From positions 1-64,000 of the forward strand of contig NZ_SNXB01000003.1 in NCBI RefSeq assembly GCF_004362055.1: a stretch of DNA of 64,000 bases, written 5' to 3'. How positions within the stretch are numbered: the stretch's first letter is position 1; each line of letters starts with the position of its first letter. The translations under genes were made by a program, and so were the position numbers. This DNA is from Flavobacterium sp. 245. Its GTDB lineage: Bacteria > Bacteroidota > Bacteroidia > Flavobacteriales > Flavobacteriaceae. Below the pieces are notes generated by a model. It made no database searches. It was not told the DNA's origin and saw nothing but the letters and a program-made list of their open reading frames with translations. Of this stretch, positions 16,689 to 25,573 are shown in pieces.

Positions 16689-16908
16689 TTACCACACATA
16701 ATCACCCATTTTTCCAAGTAGAATTGTTAAGAGATTTTACTTTTAAGTTTTCCTAAAAAACACAAATAATTAATTTTCAAACATTTAACATTAAAATTTA
16801 ACTAAAAGCTTAACATTGAGAAGCTTGTTTTATAATTATCTTTACTTAACTGTAAATTAACAATTTAGTTACATTGTTAATATTAATCTTCTTAAAAGCA
16901 CTAAAAAT

Positions 16909-17583
16909 ATGGAAAACAAAACCGAAGAGACAAATCCGGAAAAAATCGATTCTCCAAAAACTGAAACCGCTCAACCTGCTGCCAATACTGTAAAAGCTGA
17001 AAATACACCTGTAAAAAAAGCACCAGTTCGTAAAGCTCCTGTAAAAGCAACAACGACAGCAAAACCAGTTGCTTCAGCAACCGCAAAGCCAGCAACAACA
17101 AAAGCGCCTTCAGCAACTGTAAAAAAGACAGCCGCAACATCGACAACAAAAACACCGGCTAAAGCTGTTGTGAAAACTGTTGCAACAACTTCACCAAAAC
17201 CAGCTGTAAGAAGAACTCCAGCTAAAAAAGTCTTGACGCCAGTTGCAAAGCCAGAGGAAAAAACTGCAGTTGCGACAAAGTCAACTACTGAATCAAAAGA
17301 AGACAATACTAACCAAGCGGTTAAAACTGAAAAAGATAAAACTGCTAAAAAAGCCAAAAAAGTGAAAGATAAAGAAAAGGAAAAAGAGAAAAAGAAATTA
17401 GCTAAGAAAAAAGAAAAAGCTAAAAAAGATAAAAAGAAAGAGAAAGCAAAAAAAGCAAAACAAAAAGCGGCTGCTAAGAAAAAAGAAAAAGCTAAAAAAG
17501 CAAAGGATAAAGCGAAAGCTAAAAAAATTGCTAAAAAGAAAGCAAAAGCTCAAAAAAAGGCAAAAGCTAAAAAGAAAAAATAA
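16909..17583 (+). CDS. Histone H1-like Lys/Ala/Thr-rich protein
   Basis: The protein has 224 residues with no globular domain. The first half has KAPVRKAPVKAT, TTKAPSATVKK and TPAKAVVK type repeats. The second half (about 140-224) is almost purely Lys/Ala/Glu, as in KEKAKKDKKKEKAKKAK. The composition matches bacterial histone H1-like (Hc1/AlgP-type) DNA-binding proteins. It is monocistronic with its own terminator. A role in nucleoid compaction is inferred from composition only. Confidence 0.65.
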   Translation: MENKTEETNPEKIDSPKTETAQPAANTVKAENTPVKKAPVRKAPVKATTTAKPVASATAKPATTKAPSATVKKTAATSTTKTPAKAVVKTVATTSPKPAVRRTPAKKVLTPVAKPEEKTAVATKSTTESKEDNTNQAVKTEKDKTAKKAKKVKDKEKEKEKKKLAKKKEKAKKDKKKEKAKKAKQKAAAKKKEKAKKAKDKAKAKKIAKKKAKAQKKAKAKKKK

Positions 17584-17591
17584 TATTTAAG

Positions 17592-17628
17592 AAGGTTTGA
17601 CTTTAAAAAAGTTAAACCTTTTTTTTAT
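17592..17628 (+). terminator. Intrinsic terminator after the H1-like gene
   Basis: AAGGTTT and AAACCTT arms with an inner ACTT/AAGT stem are followed by eight T. Confidence 0.85.
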
Positions 17629-17640
17629 GCGCTCCAATCA

Positions 17641-17723
17641 GTCATTGCGAGGAACGAAGCAACCGCACTAACAATAAGTAACGTTGGTCATAAAAGTGAG
17701 ATTGCTTCGTTCCTCGCAAGGAC
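17641..17723. repeat. Inverted repeat of the GAGGAACGAAGCAA family
   Basis: Bases 17641-17662 and 17702-17723 are reverse complements with one mismatch. A further CGAAGGGCTTCG/CTTCGCTCAG motif follows near 17731-17757. The core GCGAGGAACGAAGC is related to the 3044 palindrome. Confidence 0.65.
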
Positions 17724-17810
17724 ATACTGTTCGAAGGGCTTCGACTTCGCTCAGCCTGACAATCGTCATGTCAAATTAGACGAGGTCGGATGGTGCATAA
17801 TAATGAGTTA

Positions 17811-17866
17811 CAATCAACAATCAACAATCAACAATCAACAAGCAACAATCAACAATCAACAATCAA
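17811..17866. repeat. CAATCAA heptamer satellite (8 units)
   Basis: Eight 7-bp units, all CAATCAA except one CAAGCAA, end 3 bp before the moaA stop codon. Confidence 0.9.
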
Positions 17867-17869
17867 CAA

Positions 17870-18877
17870 TTATCCCCCAATCGCAATCATACTGCGATTA
17901 TCAAAATGTTTTGCTGGATCATCCATTTCAGAAACACTTACCATTCCGGCACGAACTTTCTTTTTATTTTGAACAGATTCTGAAATCAAGTTTGTAATTG
18001 ATTCACCATTTCTAAAAGCCGTTAATAAATCGGTTTCAGAATTAGAAAAAAGGCAATTTTTGATTTTCCCATCGGCAGTCAATCGAATTCGGTTACAGCT
18101 GTCACAAAACGGATTTGTAATCGAGCTTATAATTCCAAAATCACCTTGGAAACCTTTTATTTTATAATTTCTCGAAGTAAAGTTTTTTTCCTCTTCTAAT
18201 TTTTGAATTTCTTCAGAGGAAAAATCACTTTCGACCAAGGATAAAATCTCATTTTGAGAAACCATTTTGCTTCTGTCCCACTCGTTTCCTGCAAACGGCA
18301 TAAACTCAATAAAACGAACAGAAATTGGCAGAAACTGAGTCAGTTTTACAAAATCAACAATTTCGTTATCGTTAAAACCTTTCATCAAAACTACATTTAC
18401 TTTTACTTGAAAATCGTTATTCAAAAGCAAATGCAGATTATCAACAACCTTTTCAAACTGGTTTCTAAGCGTTATAGAGGCGAATTTAGACGAAACTAAA
18501 GTATCTAAACTCAAATTGATTTTTTTGATTTTAAACTGTTTTAAAACATCAATATGACGATCAATTAAAATTCCGTTTGTAGTTATGGAAAGGGAAATAT
18601 CTAACGAAGCTAATTTTGAAACAATTTCTGGAAAATCCTTTCTTAACAAAGGTTCTCCTCCGGTTAATCTAATTTTGTCTACACCATTTTGTACGAAAGT
18701 CTGTGCGATACCAAAAATCTCATCGGCCGTCATTAAACTGGCTTTTGGAGAAAGCGCAATACCGTCGGCTGGCATGCAGTACGTACAACGCAGATTGCAT
18801 TTTTCCAGCAACGAAATACGCAAGTAATTATGTCTGCGCCCAAAACCGTCCGTTAAAATTGCGTTAGAGGCTTTCAT
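17870..18877 (-). CDS. moaA: GTP 3',8-cyclase (molybdenum cofactor step 1)
   Basis: This 335-residue radical-SAM enzyme turns GTP into 3',8-cyclo-GTP, the first step of molybdopterin synthesis. The N-terminal cluster is CNLRCTYC (CxxxCxxC). The second [4Fe-4S] site is near the C-terminus in NPFCDSCNRIRLTADGKIKNC. The protein ends in the functionally needed Gly-Gly (MIAIGG). The start overlaps the 3' end of moaCB by 14 bp, so the two are translationally coupled. The gene is last in the Mo-cofactor operon. Confidence 0.96.
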   Translation of the reverse strand: MKASNAILTDGFGRRHNYLRISLLEKCNLRCTYCMPADGIALSPKASLMTADEIFGIAQTFVQNGVDKIRLTGGEPLLRKDFPEIVSKLASLDISLSITTNGILIDRHIDVLKQFKIKKINLSLDTLVSSKFASITLRNQFEKVVDNLHLLLNNDFQVKVNVVLMKGFNDNEIVDFVKLTQFLPISVRFIEFMPFAGNEWDRSKMVSQNEILSLVESDFSSEEIQKLEEEKNFTSRNYKIKGFQGDFGIISSITNPFCDSCNRIRLTADGKIKNCLFSNSETDLLTAFRNGESITNLISESVQNKKKVRAGMVSVSEMDDPAKHFDNRSMIAIGG

Positions 18878-19778
18878 GATTTTTACCTTTTAAAATATGA
18901 AAAACATGCATGACATGCGGAAAAACAGCGTCCATAGATTCTCGTACTCCGTTTGTAGAACCTGGCAAAGCCAAAACTAAACTTTTACCTAAAGTTCCAG
19001 CCACGCTTCTTGAAAGCATTGCATAAGGCATTCTTTGCTGTCCGTAATTACGAATGGCTTCTTCGATTCCGGGAATTCTACTTTCTAAAATTGGCGATAA
19101 AGCTTCTGGTGTAACATCTCTTGGAGACAATCCGGTTCCACCTGTAAAAATAACCAACTGATGTTCTTTGGCGAAAGCTTTTGTTTTTTCCTGAATAATA
19201 TCAAATTCATCGGGAATAACTTCATAATGAGAAGTTTCAACTCCGTAAGAGTCTAGTTTTTCTACGATAGTTTTTCCAGAACGATCTTCCTTGTCTCCAG
19301 CAAAAACCGAATCAGAACAAACAAAAACAGCTGCTTTTATAGCATTCGGAAATTTATTTTTGAAAGAAGATTTTCCGCCTTCTTTATTGATTAATTTGAT
19401 AGTTGAAATTTCAATTTCTTTATCAATCGGTTTCAACATATCGTACATTGTCAACGCTACAATCGATGCGCCGTGCATCGCTTCGACCTCAACTCCAGTT
19501 TTGTAAACCGTTTTTACATTGAAAATTATCTGAATTTCTAATCCTTCAATTTTATATTTTACCGAAGTAAATTCAATTGGAATCGGGTGACAATCAGGGA
19601 TTGACAAATGTGTATTTTTTACCGCAAATAATCCGGCAGTTTTTGCCATTTCGAGTACGTTTCCTTTTGGCACAAGATTATTTACCACCGCGTCAATTGT
19701 TTCTTGTCTGCTGACTTTTACAATTGCAGTTGCGGTTGCTTTTCTTAACGTGCTTATTTTATGCGTAATATCTACCAT
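18864..19778 (-). CDS. Fused MoaC-MoaB/MogA (cPMP synthase and molybdopterin adenylyltransferase type)
   Basis: The protein has 304 residues. Residues 1 to about 150 are MoaC (MVDITHKISTLRKATA, then IPDCHPIPIEF, TGVEVEAMHGASIVALTMYDMLKP), which forms cyclic pyranopterin monophosphate. Residues about 155-304 are a MoaB/MogA domain (AVFVCSDSVFAGDKEDRSG, then VIFTGGTGLSPRDVTPEAL and LVLALPGSTNGVRES), which adenylylates molybdopterin. The fusion joins an early and a late step of the pathway. It starts in the stop codon of moaE (TAATG overlap). Confidence 0.92.
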   Translation of the reverse strand: MVDITHKISTLRKATATAIVKVSRQETIDAVVNNLVPKGNVLEMAKTAGLFAVKNTHLSIPDCHPIPIEFTSVKYKIEGLEIQIIFNVKTVYKTGVEVEAMHGASIVALTMYDMLKPIDKEIEISTIKLINKEGGKSSFKNKFPNAIKAAVFVCSDSVFAGDKEDRSGKTIVEKLDSYGVETSHYEVIPDEFDIIQEKTKAFAKEHQLVIFTGGTGLSPRDVTPEALSPILESRIPGIEEAIRNYGQQRMPYAMLSRSVAGTLGKSLVLALPGSTNGVRESMDAVFPHVMHVFHILKGKNHESL

Positions 19779-20209
19779 TAACTATTTTGTTTCCAAGTGA
19801 ATGTGTCATTTTCAAACATTTCTTTGCCAAAAATCGGCACATCAGTTTTAATCCAATTTACAATCGCTTCCGTAGCTTCATAAACTTGTTTACGACGTGT
19901 TGCCGAAACGAAAACGAATAAACAAATTTCGCCCGCTTTTACAACGCCCAAACTATGGTAAATGTGCATGCAGGTTAAATCGAATTTGGCGAAAGCTTTT
20001 TCACGAATGGTATGCAATGCTTCAATCGCCATATCAGTGTATGCAGAATAATCAATTGCTACGACAGTGTTATCGTGAATCACATCGGCGCGAACTTGAC
20101 CTAGAAAAATATTATGCGCCCCAATTGTATGTTTCGACTGGTGCTTTGCAATCGACTCCGCTATAAATTCAGGAGCAATTGGTCCTTCTACAAATACATT
20201 TTTACTCAT
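19778..20209 (-). CDS. moaE: Molybdopterin synthase large subunit
   Basis: The 143-residue protein has family motifs GAHNIFLGQVR (Arg in the catalytic site), VVAIDYSAYTDMA, HIYHSLGVVKAGEICLFV, and the C-terminal SATRRKQVYEATEAIVNWIKTDVPIFGKE. With MoaD it inserts two sulfurs into cPMP. It lies in the Mo-cofactor operon between the LprI-like gene and moaCB. Confidence 0.94.
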   Translation of the reverse strand: MSKNVFVEGPIAPEFIAESIAKHQSKHTIGAHNIFLGQVRADVIHDNTVVAIDYSAYTDMAIEALHTIREKAFAKFDLTCMHIYHSLGVVKAGEICLFVFVSATRRKQVYEATEAIVNWIKTDVPIFGKEMFENDTFTWKQNS

Positions 20210-20241
20210 TGTTTTTATTTTTTGAAGTTTTTATCGTCATA

Positions 20242-20595
20242 TTAAAAACCTTCAATTAATTCCTTTAATTCTTTAGTTCTGCTTATGGTTGCTTGTGTTA
20301 AACAATCAATATTCATTTTGTTGGCAATCACGCCATCTTCATCTTCAGCATAACTTTTAAATTTACAGTTAGAATCTCTAAAATTAATCCAATCCTTTTG
20401 GGCATTAGTTAAAGCAGTTTGATCAGCTTTACTCAATTTCTTTTTAAGTTTATTATAAACAACATTTAGTTCTTTATCTGCTTTTTCATATTCTCTATAA
20501 AGTCCTGTTTCGCCTGTAGCATCTTCGCTTGTTTGTGAAAAAGATAATTGAGTACAGCAAAAAACTAAAAATAAAGCTAAAAGTGTTTTTTTCAT
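20242..20595 (-). CDS. LprI-like (DUF1311) secreted protein
   Basis: I start at the ATG at 20595 (MKKTLLALFLVFCCTQLSFSQ), which gives a clean signal peptide, rather than 24 bp earlier. The mature protein of about 97 residues has the lysozyme-inhibitor LprI-like pattern: ADKELNVVYNKLKKKL, then QTALTNAQKDWINFRDSNCKF and a second Cys in NMNIDCLTQATISRTKEL. It is a periplasmic protein without an obvious part in cofactor synthesis, so its place inside the operon is odd. Confidence 0.75.
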   Translation of the reverse strand: MKKTLLALFLVFCCTQLSFSQTSEDATGETGLYREYEKADKELNVVYNKLKKKLSKADQTALTNAQKDWINFRDSNCKFKSYAEDEDGVIANKMNIDCLTQATISRTKELKELIEGF

Positions 20596-20619
20596 GGTTT
20601 TATTTAAAATTGTAAGCAT

Positions 20620-21699
20620 TTAAGTTTTAGATAAGATCTTTTCTTCTTTCAATAAACTCTTCATTGCCAAAGCGCCTCCAGCAATACTTTTTATACTTTT
20701 AAATTGATATTTTTGAAGTAATTCAACAGCGCTTTTGCTTCTGATTCCCGATTGGCAGAAAATATAAATTGTTTGGCTTTTATCCAGTTTTTCAATTTGA
20801 TTTTCCAAATCCATTAAGGGAATCTGCATTTGATTTTTTAAACTTATTTTTGGCAATTCATCTTCATTTCTAACATCTAAAAATAAAACTCCATCCCTAT
20901 TTATTTCATCCAAAACCGATTTAAAACTTATTTCTTCAACTTCAGCTTTATTGTATTTTTCTTCGAATGTTTCCCTGCTTATGGTTTGAACATCGCTTTT
21001 ATCAAAATCATATTTCTGCTGTTCATTATTCAGAATATTATAAACCAATATTTTTCCGTTTAAAACTTCGCCAATTCCGAGAATCATTTTCAAAACTTCG
21101 TTAGCCTGAAACATTCCGATAATTCCAACCGAAATTCCAATAACGCCTGCATCTTCACAATTTAAAGCATTTGAATTTTCATCTGGATACAAACATCTGT
21201 ACGTTGGTCCGTTTTGATAATTGAAAACCGAAACTTGTCCCTGAAATCTAAAAATCGACCCATAGACCATTGGTTTATTTGTTGCCAGACAAGCATCGTT
21301 TATTAAATATTTAATCGAAATATTATCTGTCGCATCAACGATAATATCATATTTTTCAAATAACAAAATGGCGTTTTCAGCTGATAATTTTTCAGAAAAA
21401 GCTTGTACTTCAATTTCAGGATTTAACGCTGAAATCATCATTTTTGCTTCTTCAGCTTTCGATTTTCCAACAGCCGAAGTTTTGTAAATTACCTGACGAT
21501 GTAAATTTGAAATTTCGACAACATCATCATCCACAATTCCAATATTACCAACTCCCGCCGAGGCCAAATAAGGCAGAATTGAAGCGCCCAAACCTCCGGC
21601 ACCAATCACCAAAACCTTAGCTTTTGATAGTTTTTGCTGGCCTTCCTCTCCTATTTCAGGAAGTATGATTTGTCGGTTATATCGGTTATCTGAATTCAT
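20620..21699 (-). CDS. moeB: MoeB/ThiF-family adenylyltransferase with rhodanese domain
   Basis: The protein has 359 residues from the ATG at 21699, which is preceded by a strong GGAGG that lies inside the last codons of moaD. The longer frame from 21717 would overlap moaD. Residues up to about 245 are the E1-like fold (RYNRQIILPEIGEEGQQKL, then VLVIGAGGLGASILPYLASAGVG). The C-terminal rhodanese has its active Cys in IYIFCQSGIRS. It activates the MoaD C-terminus and may also pass sulfur to it, as in MoeZ/MOCS3. Confidence 0.9.
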   Translation of the reverse strand: MNSDNRYNRQIILPEIGEEGQQKLSKAKVLVIGAGGLGASILPYLASAGVGNIGIVDDDVVEISNLHRQVIYKTSAVGKSKAEEAKMMISALNPEIEVQAFSEKLSAENAILLFEKYDIIVDATDNISIKYLINDACLATNKPMVYGSIFRFQGQVSVFNYQNGPTYRCLYPDENSNALNCEDAGVIGISVGIIGMFQANEVLKMILGIGEVLNGKILVYNILNNEQQKYDFDKSDVQTISRETFEEKYNKAEVEEISFKSVLDEINRDGVLFLDVRNEDELPKISLKNQMQIPLMDLENQIEKLDKSQTIYIFCQSGIRSKSAVELLQKYQFKSIKSIAGGALAMKSLLKEEKILSKT

Positions 21700-21703
21700 A
21701 TAT

Positions 21704-21940
21704 TTATCCTCCGGCAAATGGAGGCAATAAAGCTACAATATCACTGGCTTGCAACTGATATTCTTGTGTTTTTGAAACTATTTTTTGATTTACTGCAACG
21801 CTAAAAGTCAGCGATTCGAATGCATATTTTTCATCTAAATCCTGCAATAACTGTTGCAGTGATACTTCAGAAAAAGATAACTTTTCGAATTCACATTTTG
21901 TTTTTTCTGCGACAGCTCCAAAATATTTAATCTCGATCAT
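21704..21940 (-). CDS. moaD: Molybdopterin synthase sulfur carrier
   Basis: This 78-residue ubiquitin-like protein ends in Gly-Gly (LLPPFAGG), the site of adenylylation and thiocarboxylate formation. It starts with MIEIKYFGAVAEKT, typical of MoaD. It sits between cobA and moeB with gaps of 2-4 bp. Its last codons carry the ribosome site of moeB. Confidence 0.93.
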   Translation of the reverse strand: MIEIKYFGAVAEKTKCEFEKLSFSEVSLQQLLQDLDEKYAFESLTFSVAVNQKIVSKTQEYQLQASDIVALLPPFAGG

Positions 21941-21942
21941 TC

Positions 21943-22731
21943 TTATAAATTTAAATTCTGAAAAATAAATTCATCATCAAAATGCTCCCAAAAATATTCT
22001 GTTAGTTTTGATGTATTTTTTACTACTTCGCCAATCACAATTATGGCAGGCGATGAAATATTATTTTCGGATACCAATTTAGTAATTGTGTTTATAGTTC
22101 CTATTACTTTTTGCTCGGAATTTTTGGTTCCGTTTTGAATTATGGCAATTGGCAGATCGTCATTTCTATTTTCCTGATAAATCGAAATAATTTCCTTCAA
22201 TTTATGCATTCCCATCAAAATAACCACCGTCGCCTCCGATTTTGAGGCCAAATGTATATCTTTAGATAATTCATGATTCGAAGTTGTTCCGGTAATAACC
22301 CAAAAACTTTCGGCAATTTTTCGCTGTGTCAAACTGATTCCTGCTGCAGCCGGAACACCTAAAGCCGAAGAAATTCCAGGAACGACAGCGGTTTCTAATC
22401 CAAATTTTACGGCATAATCAATCTCTTCACTTCCTCTACCAAACACAAAAGAATCACCGCCTTTTAAACGTACTACATGACCGAAACGATTTGCCATTGA
22501 AACAATCAATTCGTTAATTTGATCTTGTGTATACGCGTGACAGCCCAAACGTTTTCCCACAAAAACAATTTCAGCATTTGGCGCGTATTCTAATAATTCT
22601 TCGTTGACCAAAGCATCATACAAAACAACATCAGCGCTTTCTAAAACTTTGATTGCCTTTAATGTAATCAATTCAACATCGCCCGGACCTGCGCCTACAA
22701 TGGTCAATTTTGGAGTTTTTAAATTTCGCAT
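21943..22731 (-). CDS. cobA: Uroporphyrinogen-III C-methyltransferase (SUMT)
   Basis: The protein has 262 residues. TIVGAGPGDVELITLKA, YDALV, the HGxxVVRLKGGDSFVFGRGSEE core and PGISSALGVPAAAGISLTQR are the SUMT signatures. It makes precorrin-2 for siroheme. Its presence implies a siroheme enzyme (nitrite or sulfite reductase) in the cell, yet none with intact ligands is in this window. No CysG-type dehydrogenase/ferrochelatase domain is fused. Confidence 0.94.
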   Translation of the reverse strand: MRNLKTPKLTIVGAGPGDVELITLKAIKVLESADVVLYDALVNEELLEYAPNAEIVFVGKRLGCHAYTQDQINELIVSMANRFGHVVRLKGGDSFVFGRGSEEIDYAVKFGLETAVVPGISSALGVPAAAGISLTQRKIAESFWVITGTTSNHELSKDIHLASKSEATVVILMGMHKLKEIISIYQENRNDDLPIAIIQNGTKNSEQKVIGTINTITKLVSENNISSPAIIVIGEVVKNTSKLTEYFWEHFDDEFIFQNLNL

Positions 22732-22736
22732 AGTCT

Positions 22737-23312
22737 TTAAGTTAAATTGATATTCAAATCATTTAATTCGTCTGCCGAATTAATATTGGCCAAATGAAAG
22801 TTTTCACTTTCTTCTATATTGATAATCTGATGTGGCAATTTTGCCAGCAAATCCATCATTTTTAATTCGTTTGAATCGATTGCTTCTTTTATAATTGGAA
22901 CAATTTTTTTTGAATAAATTCCAATTAGTGGATGTGTTTTACTTTCTGAAGCAAAAACTGTAATTCCAGCTTCTTCTGTATGTTTTGAAATCAATTCCTG
23001 CAATAATTCGGTTGAAATTAACGGAATATCACAACTTAAGATCAGATTGAATTCGGTTTCAGAATGTGATAATGCTGTGTAAATTCCACCCAGCGGACCT
23101 TTATCTAAAATTAAATCTGGTATTTTCTCGTACGCCAGATAATCGTATTCTTTTGAAGCCGTAATCAGTTTTATTTTATCTGAAATAGGCAAAATAGCCT
23201 GAATGATATGTTCAATAAATGGTTTATTCTGAAACAAAACCAAACCTTTTTCAGACTGCATTCTGGAGCTTTTTCCTCCACAAAGAATAAATACTGTTAA
23301 TCTTGTTTCCAT
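22737..23312 (-). CDS. mobA: Molybdenum cofactor guanylyltransferase
   Basis: The protein has 191 residues and a nucleotidyltransferase fold: VFILCGGKSSRMQSEKGLVLFQNKPFIEHI, GPLGGIYTALS, and LSCDIPLIS with the metal Asp. It attaches GMP to molybdopterin to make the MGD used by both reductases here. It follows a GTTTCAG satellite and starts the compact stretch of the operon. Confidence 0.92.
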   Translation of the reverse strand: METRLTVFILCGGKSSRMQSEKGLVLFQNKPFIEHIIQAILPISDKIKLITASKEYDYLAYEKIPDLILDKGPLGGIYTALSHSETEFNLILSCDIPLISTELLQELISKHTEEAGITVFASESKTHPLIGIYSKKIVPIIKEAIDSNELKMMDLLAKLPHQIINIEESENFHLANINSADELNDLNINLT

Positions 23313-23321
23313 GACTTTTTT

Positions 23322-23370
23322 GTTTCAGGTTTCAGGTTTCAGGTTTCAGGTTTCAGGTTTCAGGTTTCAG
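23322..23370. repeat. GTTTCAG satellite, 7 perfect units
   Basis: Seven uninterrupted 7-bp units lie 10 bp upstream of the mobA start codon, inside the likely operon. Confidence 0.92.
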
Positions 23371-23388
23371 GTTTTGCCAATCTTTGTC

Positions 23389-23464
23389 CCGACGGTTGAA
23401 ACCGTCGGCTATATTTATATATACATTTGTTTTTTCAAACATTGCCCGAGGTTTCAACCTCGGG
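23389..23464. repeat. Two small hairpins (CCGACGGTT, CCCGAGGTT)
   Basis: CCGACGGTTgaaACCGTCGG (23389-23408) and CCCGAGGTTtcAACCTCGGG (23445-23464) are two palindromes of the GAAACCGTCGG / AGGTTTCAACCT dispersed family. They could also act as an attenuator between TauE-like and mobA. Confidence 0.5.
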
Positions 23465-23496
23465 GACGCATTATTGAGCGATTTTGTTTTTCATTT

Positions 23497-24243
23497 TCAA
23501 GGAAAAACCAATTTAATGCTTGCCAATAAAATCACTGTTCCCAAAACCATTTTTAATGTTCGATTCGAGAATTTCCCGCTTCCGTAAAATCCGCCTAACA
23601 TTCCTCCCACAACTGCAATTGGCACTAAATAAAAACTTTCCATCGGAATTGTTTTTCCTCCTAAAAAGAATCCCAGCATTCCTGCAAATGAATTCACAAA
23701 AATGAATAAACTCGAAACTGCCGCCGATTCTTTAACTGATGCCCATCCTAAAAATAATAAAATCGGGCTTAGGATAATTCCTCCACCAATCCCTAACATT
23801 CCAGATAATAATCCGATAGCAAAACCAATTAGCAATGCAAAAGGAAGATTGATTTTTACTTCTTCTTTCTCTTTAAAATTGAATATTCCGAACAGCCTTA
23901 AAGCTGCAAAAACTAATACAATTCCCAAAACAATTTTATAAATCGCGTTATCTAGTGTGATAAAACCGCCAATAAACGCTGCCGGAATCGATGCTATTGC
24001 AAACGGATAAAAGAGCTTTGGCTTGAAATAATTATTTCTATAATAAAATAAGAACGAAATACTCGAAACAAATAAATTCAACAACAATGCCGATGGTTTC
24101 ATCACCGAAATTGGAAAAGCAAAAATGCTCATTAAAGCCAAATATCCAGATGCACCACCGTGCCCAACACTTGAATATAAAAATGCAATAACAATTAATG
24201 CAAAACTGAATAATAGTATGTTTTCGGAACTAAATAATTGCAT
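23497..24243 (-). CDS. TauE/SafE-family anion permease
   Basis: The protein has 248 residues and about eight membrane segments. The duplicated family motif is visible as SSVGHGGASGYLALMS (25-40) and LLSGMLGIGGGIILSPILLFLGW (about 143-165). Members export or import sulfite, sulfonates or related anions. Its position between moeA and mobA suggests oxyanion transport linked to nitrate or molybdate use, but the substrate is open. Confidence 0.83.
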   Translation of the reverse strand: MQLFSSENILLFSFALIVIAFLYSSVGHGGASGYLALMSIFAFPISVMKPSALLLNLFVSSISFLFYYRNNYFKPKLFYPFAIASIPAAFIGGFITLDNAIYKIVLGIVLVFAALRLFGIFNFKEKEEVKINLPFALLIGFAIGLLSGMLGIGGGIILSPILLFLGWASVKESAAVSSLFIFVNSFAGMLGFFLGGKTIPMESFYLVPIAVVGGMLGGFYGSGKFSNRTLKMVLGTVILLASIKLVFP

Positions 24244-24392
24244 TTTGTTTAATCGTTTATTTGGTTAACTGTTTAATCGTTTTTTTGCTTCAGATTTCTT
24301 AGCTATATGTTTTAATTTACACACTGCTTTTCATCTTTACTAACTAAAAATCTATTTTCTTGCTTCTTTCTTCTATTTTCTAATTCTAAAAT

Positions 24393-25565
24393 TTAGTCAA
24401 TTGGCAATAATGTAACTAATTGACCTTTTTTGTATTGCTCAACATTTTCAGGAACGATTAATAAACTGTTTGCTATCGCAAATGTATTGAGCATTGCCGA
24501 ACTTTGTCCGTCTAATACCGTTACAGTTGTTTCATTGTATTTTGCTTTTAGAAAAAGCGTTTTTCCAGTGCTATTTTTGATTTCCGAATTTATTTTTCGA
24601 ACCACTTTAGGTTTATGAATTTCCGAAAATCCCATTTTATTTTTTACAGCCGGCGCCACATAAATGTAAAAATTAGTCAGCGATGAAGCTGGGTTTCCAG
24701 GAAGAGCAAAAACTAAAGTTTCATTTTTAGATCCAAAAAACATTGGTTTTCCTGGTTTCTGATTGATTTTATAAAAAAGCTCTTTTACATCGTTCTGTAG
24801 TAATGCTTCTTTTACAAAATCATAATCTCCAACTGAAATACCACCAGAAACTAGAACAATATCGTATTTTTTTAAAATACTTTCTAATGCTTTCTTTGTT
24901 GCTTTCAGATTATCTTTTACTCTGTAAACTTTCGTTTTTTCAATTCCAATAGTCTGCAATGCTGCTTCGAGCATAACCGAATTACTTTCGAATATTTTGC
25001 CTTTTTTTAATTTCTTGCCCGGCTCCACTAATTCATTTCCTGTAACTAAAATAGCAACTTTCGGCTTTTTGTAAACTTCAATTTCTGTAATTCCTAAACT
25101 TGCCAAAAATCCAATTGCTGCTGGAGTAACTAGAGTATTTGCTTCAAAAACAACCTCATCTTTAGCAATCTGTTCTCCCTTTGGTCGAACATTTGAAAAT
25201 TTTTCAGGCATTTCGGCAATCAAAATAGAATCGCTGTTTGCCATTACATGTTCCTGCATTACTACTGTATCTGCACTGTCTGGAACAAAAGCACCGGTAA
25301 ATATTCTGATCGCTTCGGTTGACTTTAATTTTATATTTGAATGATCTCCAGCTTGAGAAATTCCCACAATATCATATTGATGACGTATGCTGTGTGTAAA
25401 AGCATATCCATCCATCGCCGACTGACGAAACGGAGGCATATCGATGGGTGAAATCACTTTTTCTGCTAAAACATATCCAAGCGCTTTATGCACTGCAATA
25501 CGTTTTGTTGGCATTTTAGCACTGTTTGCTTCAATAATTGCTATGGCTTCTTCAACTTTAATCAT
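24393..25565 (-). CDS. moeA: Molybdopterin molybdenumtransferase
   Basis: The protein has 390 residues. Its motifs are the N-terminal VISPIDMPPFRQSAMDGYAF, the AIRIFTGAFVPDSADTVVMQE domain, the LVSGGISVGDYDFVKEAL catalytic region, and the QKPGKPMFFG/VFALPGNPASS nucleotide loop. It inserts molybdate into adenylylated molybdopterin. It is the first gene of the Mo-cofactor run and has its own palindrome-rich promoter. Confidence 0.95.
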   Translation of the reverse strand: MIKVEEAIAIIEANSAKMPTKRIAVHKALGYVLAEKVISPIDMPPFRQSAMDGYAFTHSIRHQYDIVGISQAGDHSNIKLKSTEAIRIFTGAFVPDSADTVVMQEHVMANSDSILIAEMPEKFSNVRPKGEQIAKDEVVFEANTLVTPAAIGFLASLGITEIEVYKKPKVAILVTGNELVEPGKKLKKGKIFESNSVMLEAALQTIGIEKTKVYRVKDNLKATKKALESILKKYDIVLVSGGISVGDYDFVKEALLQNDVKELFYKINQKPGKPMFFGSKNETLVFALPGNPASSLTNFYIYVAPAVKNKMGFSEIHKPKVVRKINSEIKNSTGKTLFLKAKYNETTVTVLDGQSSAMLNTFAIANSLLIVPENVEQYKKGQLVTLLPID

Positions 25566-25573
25566 TGGGCTAT

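Noticed and set aside
16326..16756. Two overlapping open frames rich in FKFQVSS and ILHLTSY
   Set aside because: They are translations of the 7-bp satellite; frames stay open because no unit contains a stop. No ribosome site or homologue is expected.
16971..17357. Val/Ala-rich minus-strand frame opposite the H1-like gene
   Set aside because: It is the antisense shadow of a Lys/Ala/Thr-rich coding sequence; the plus-strand gene has the terminator and start context.
16405..17866. Possible CRISPR array
   Set aside because: The units are 7 bp with no spacers, and no cas gene is near.
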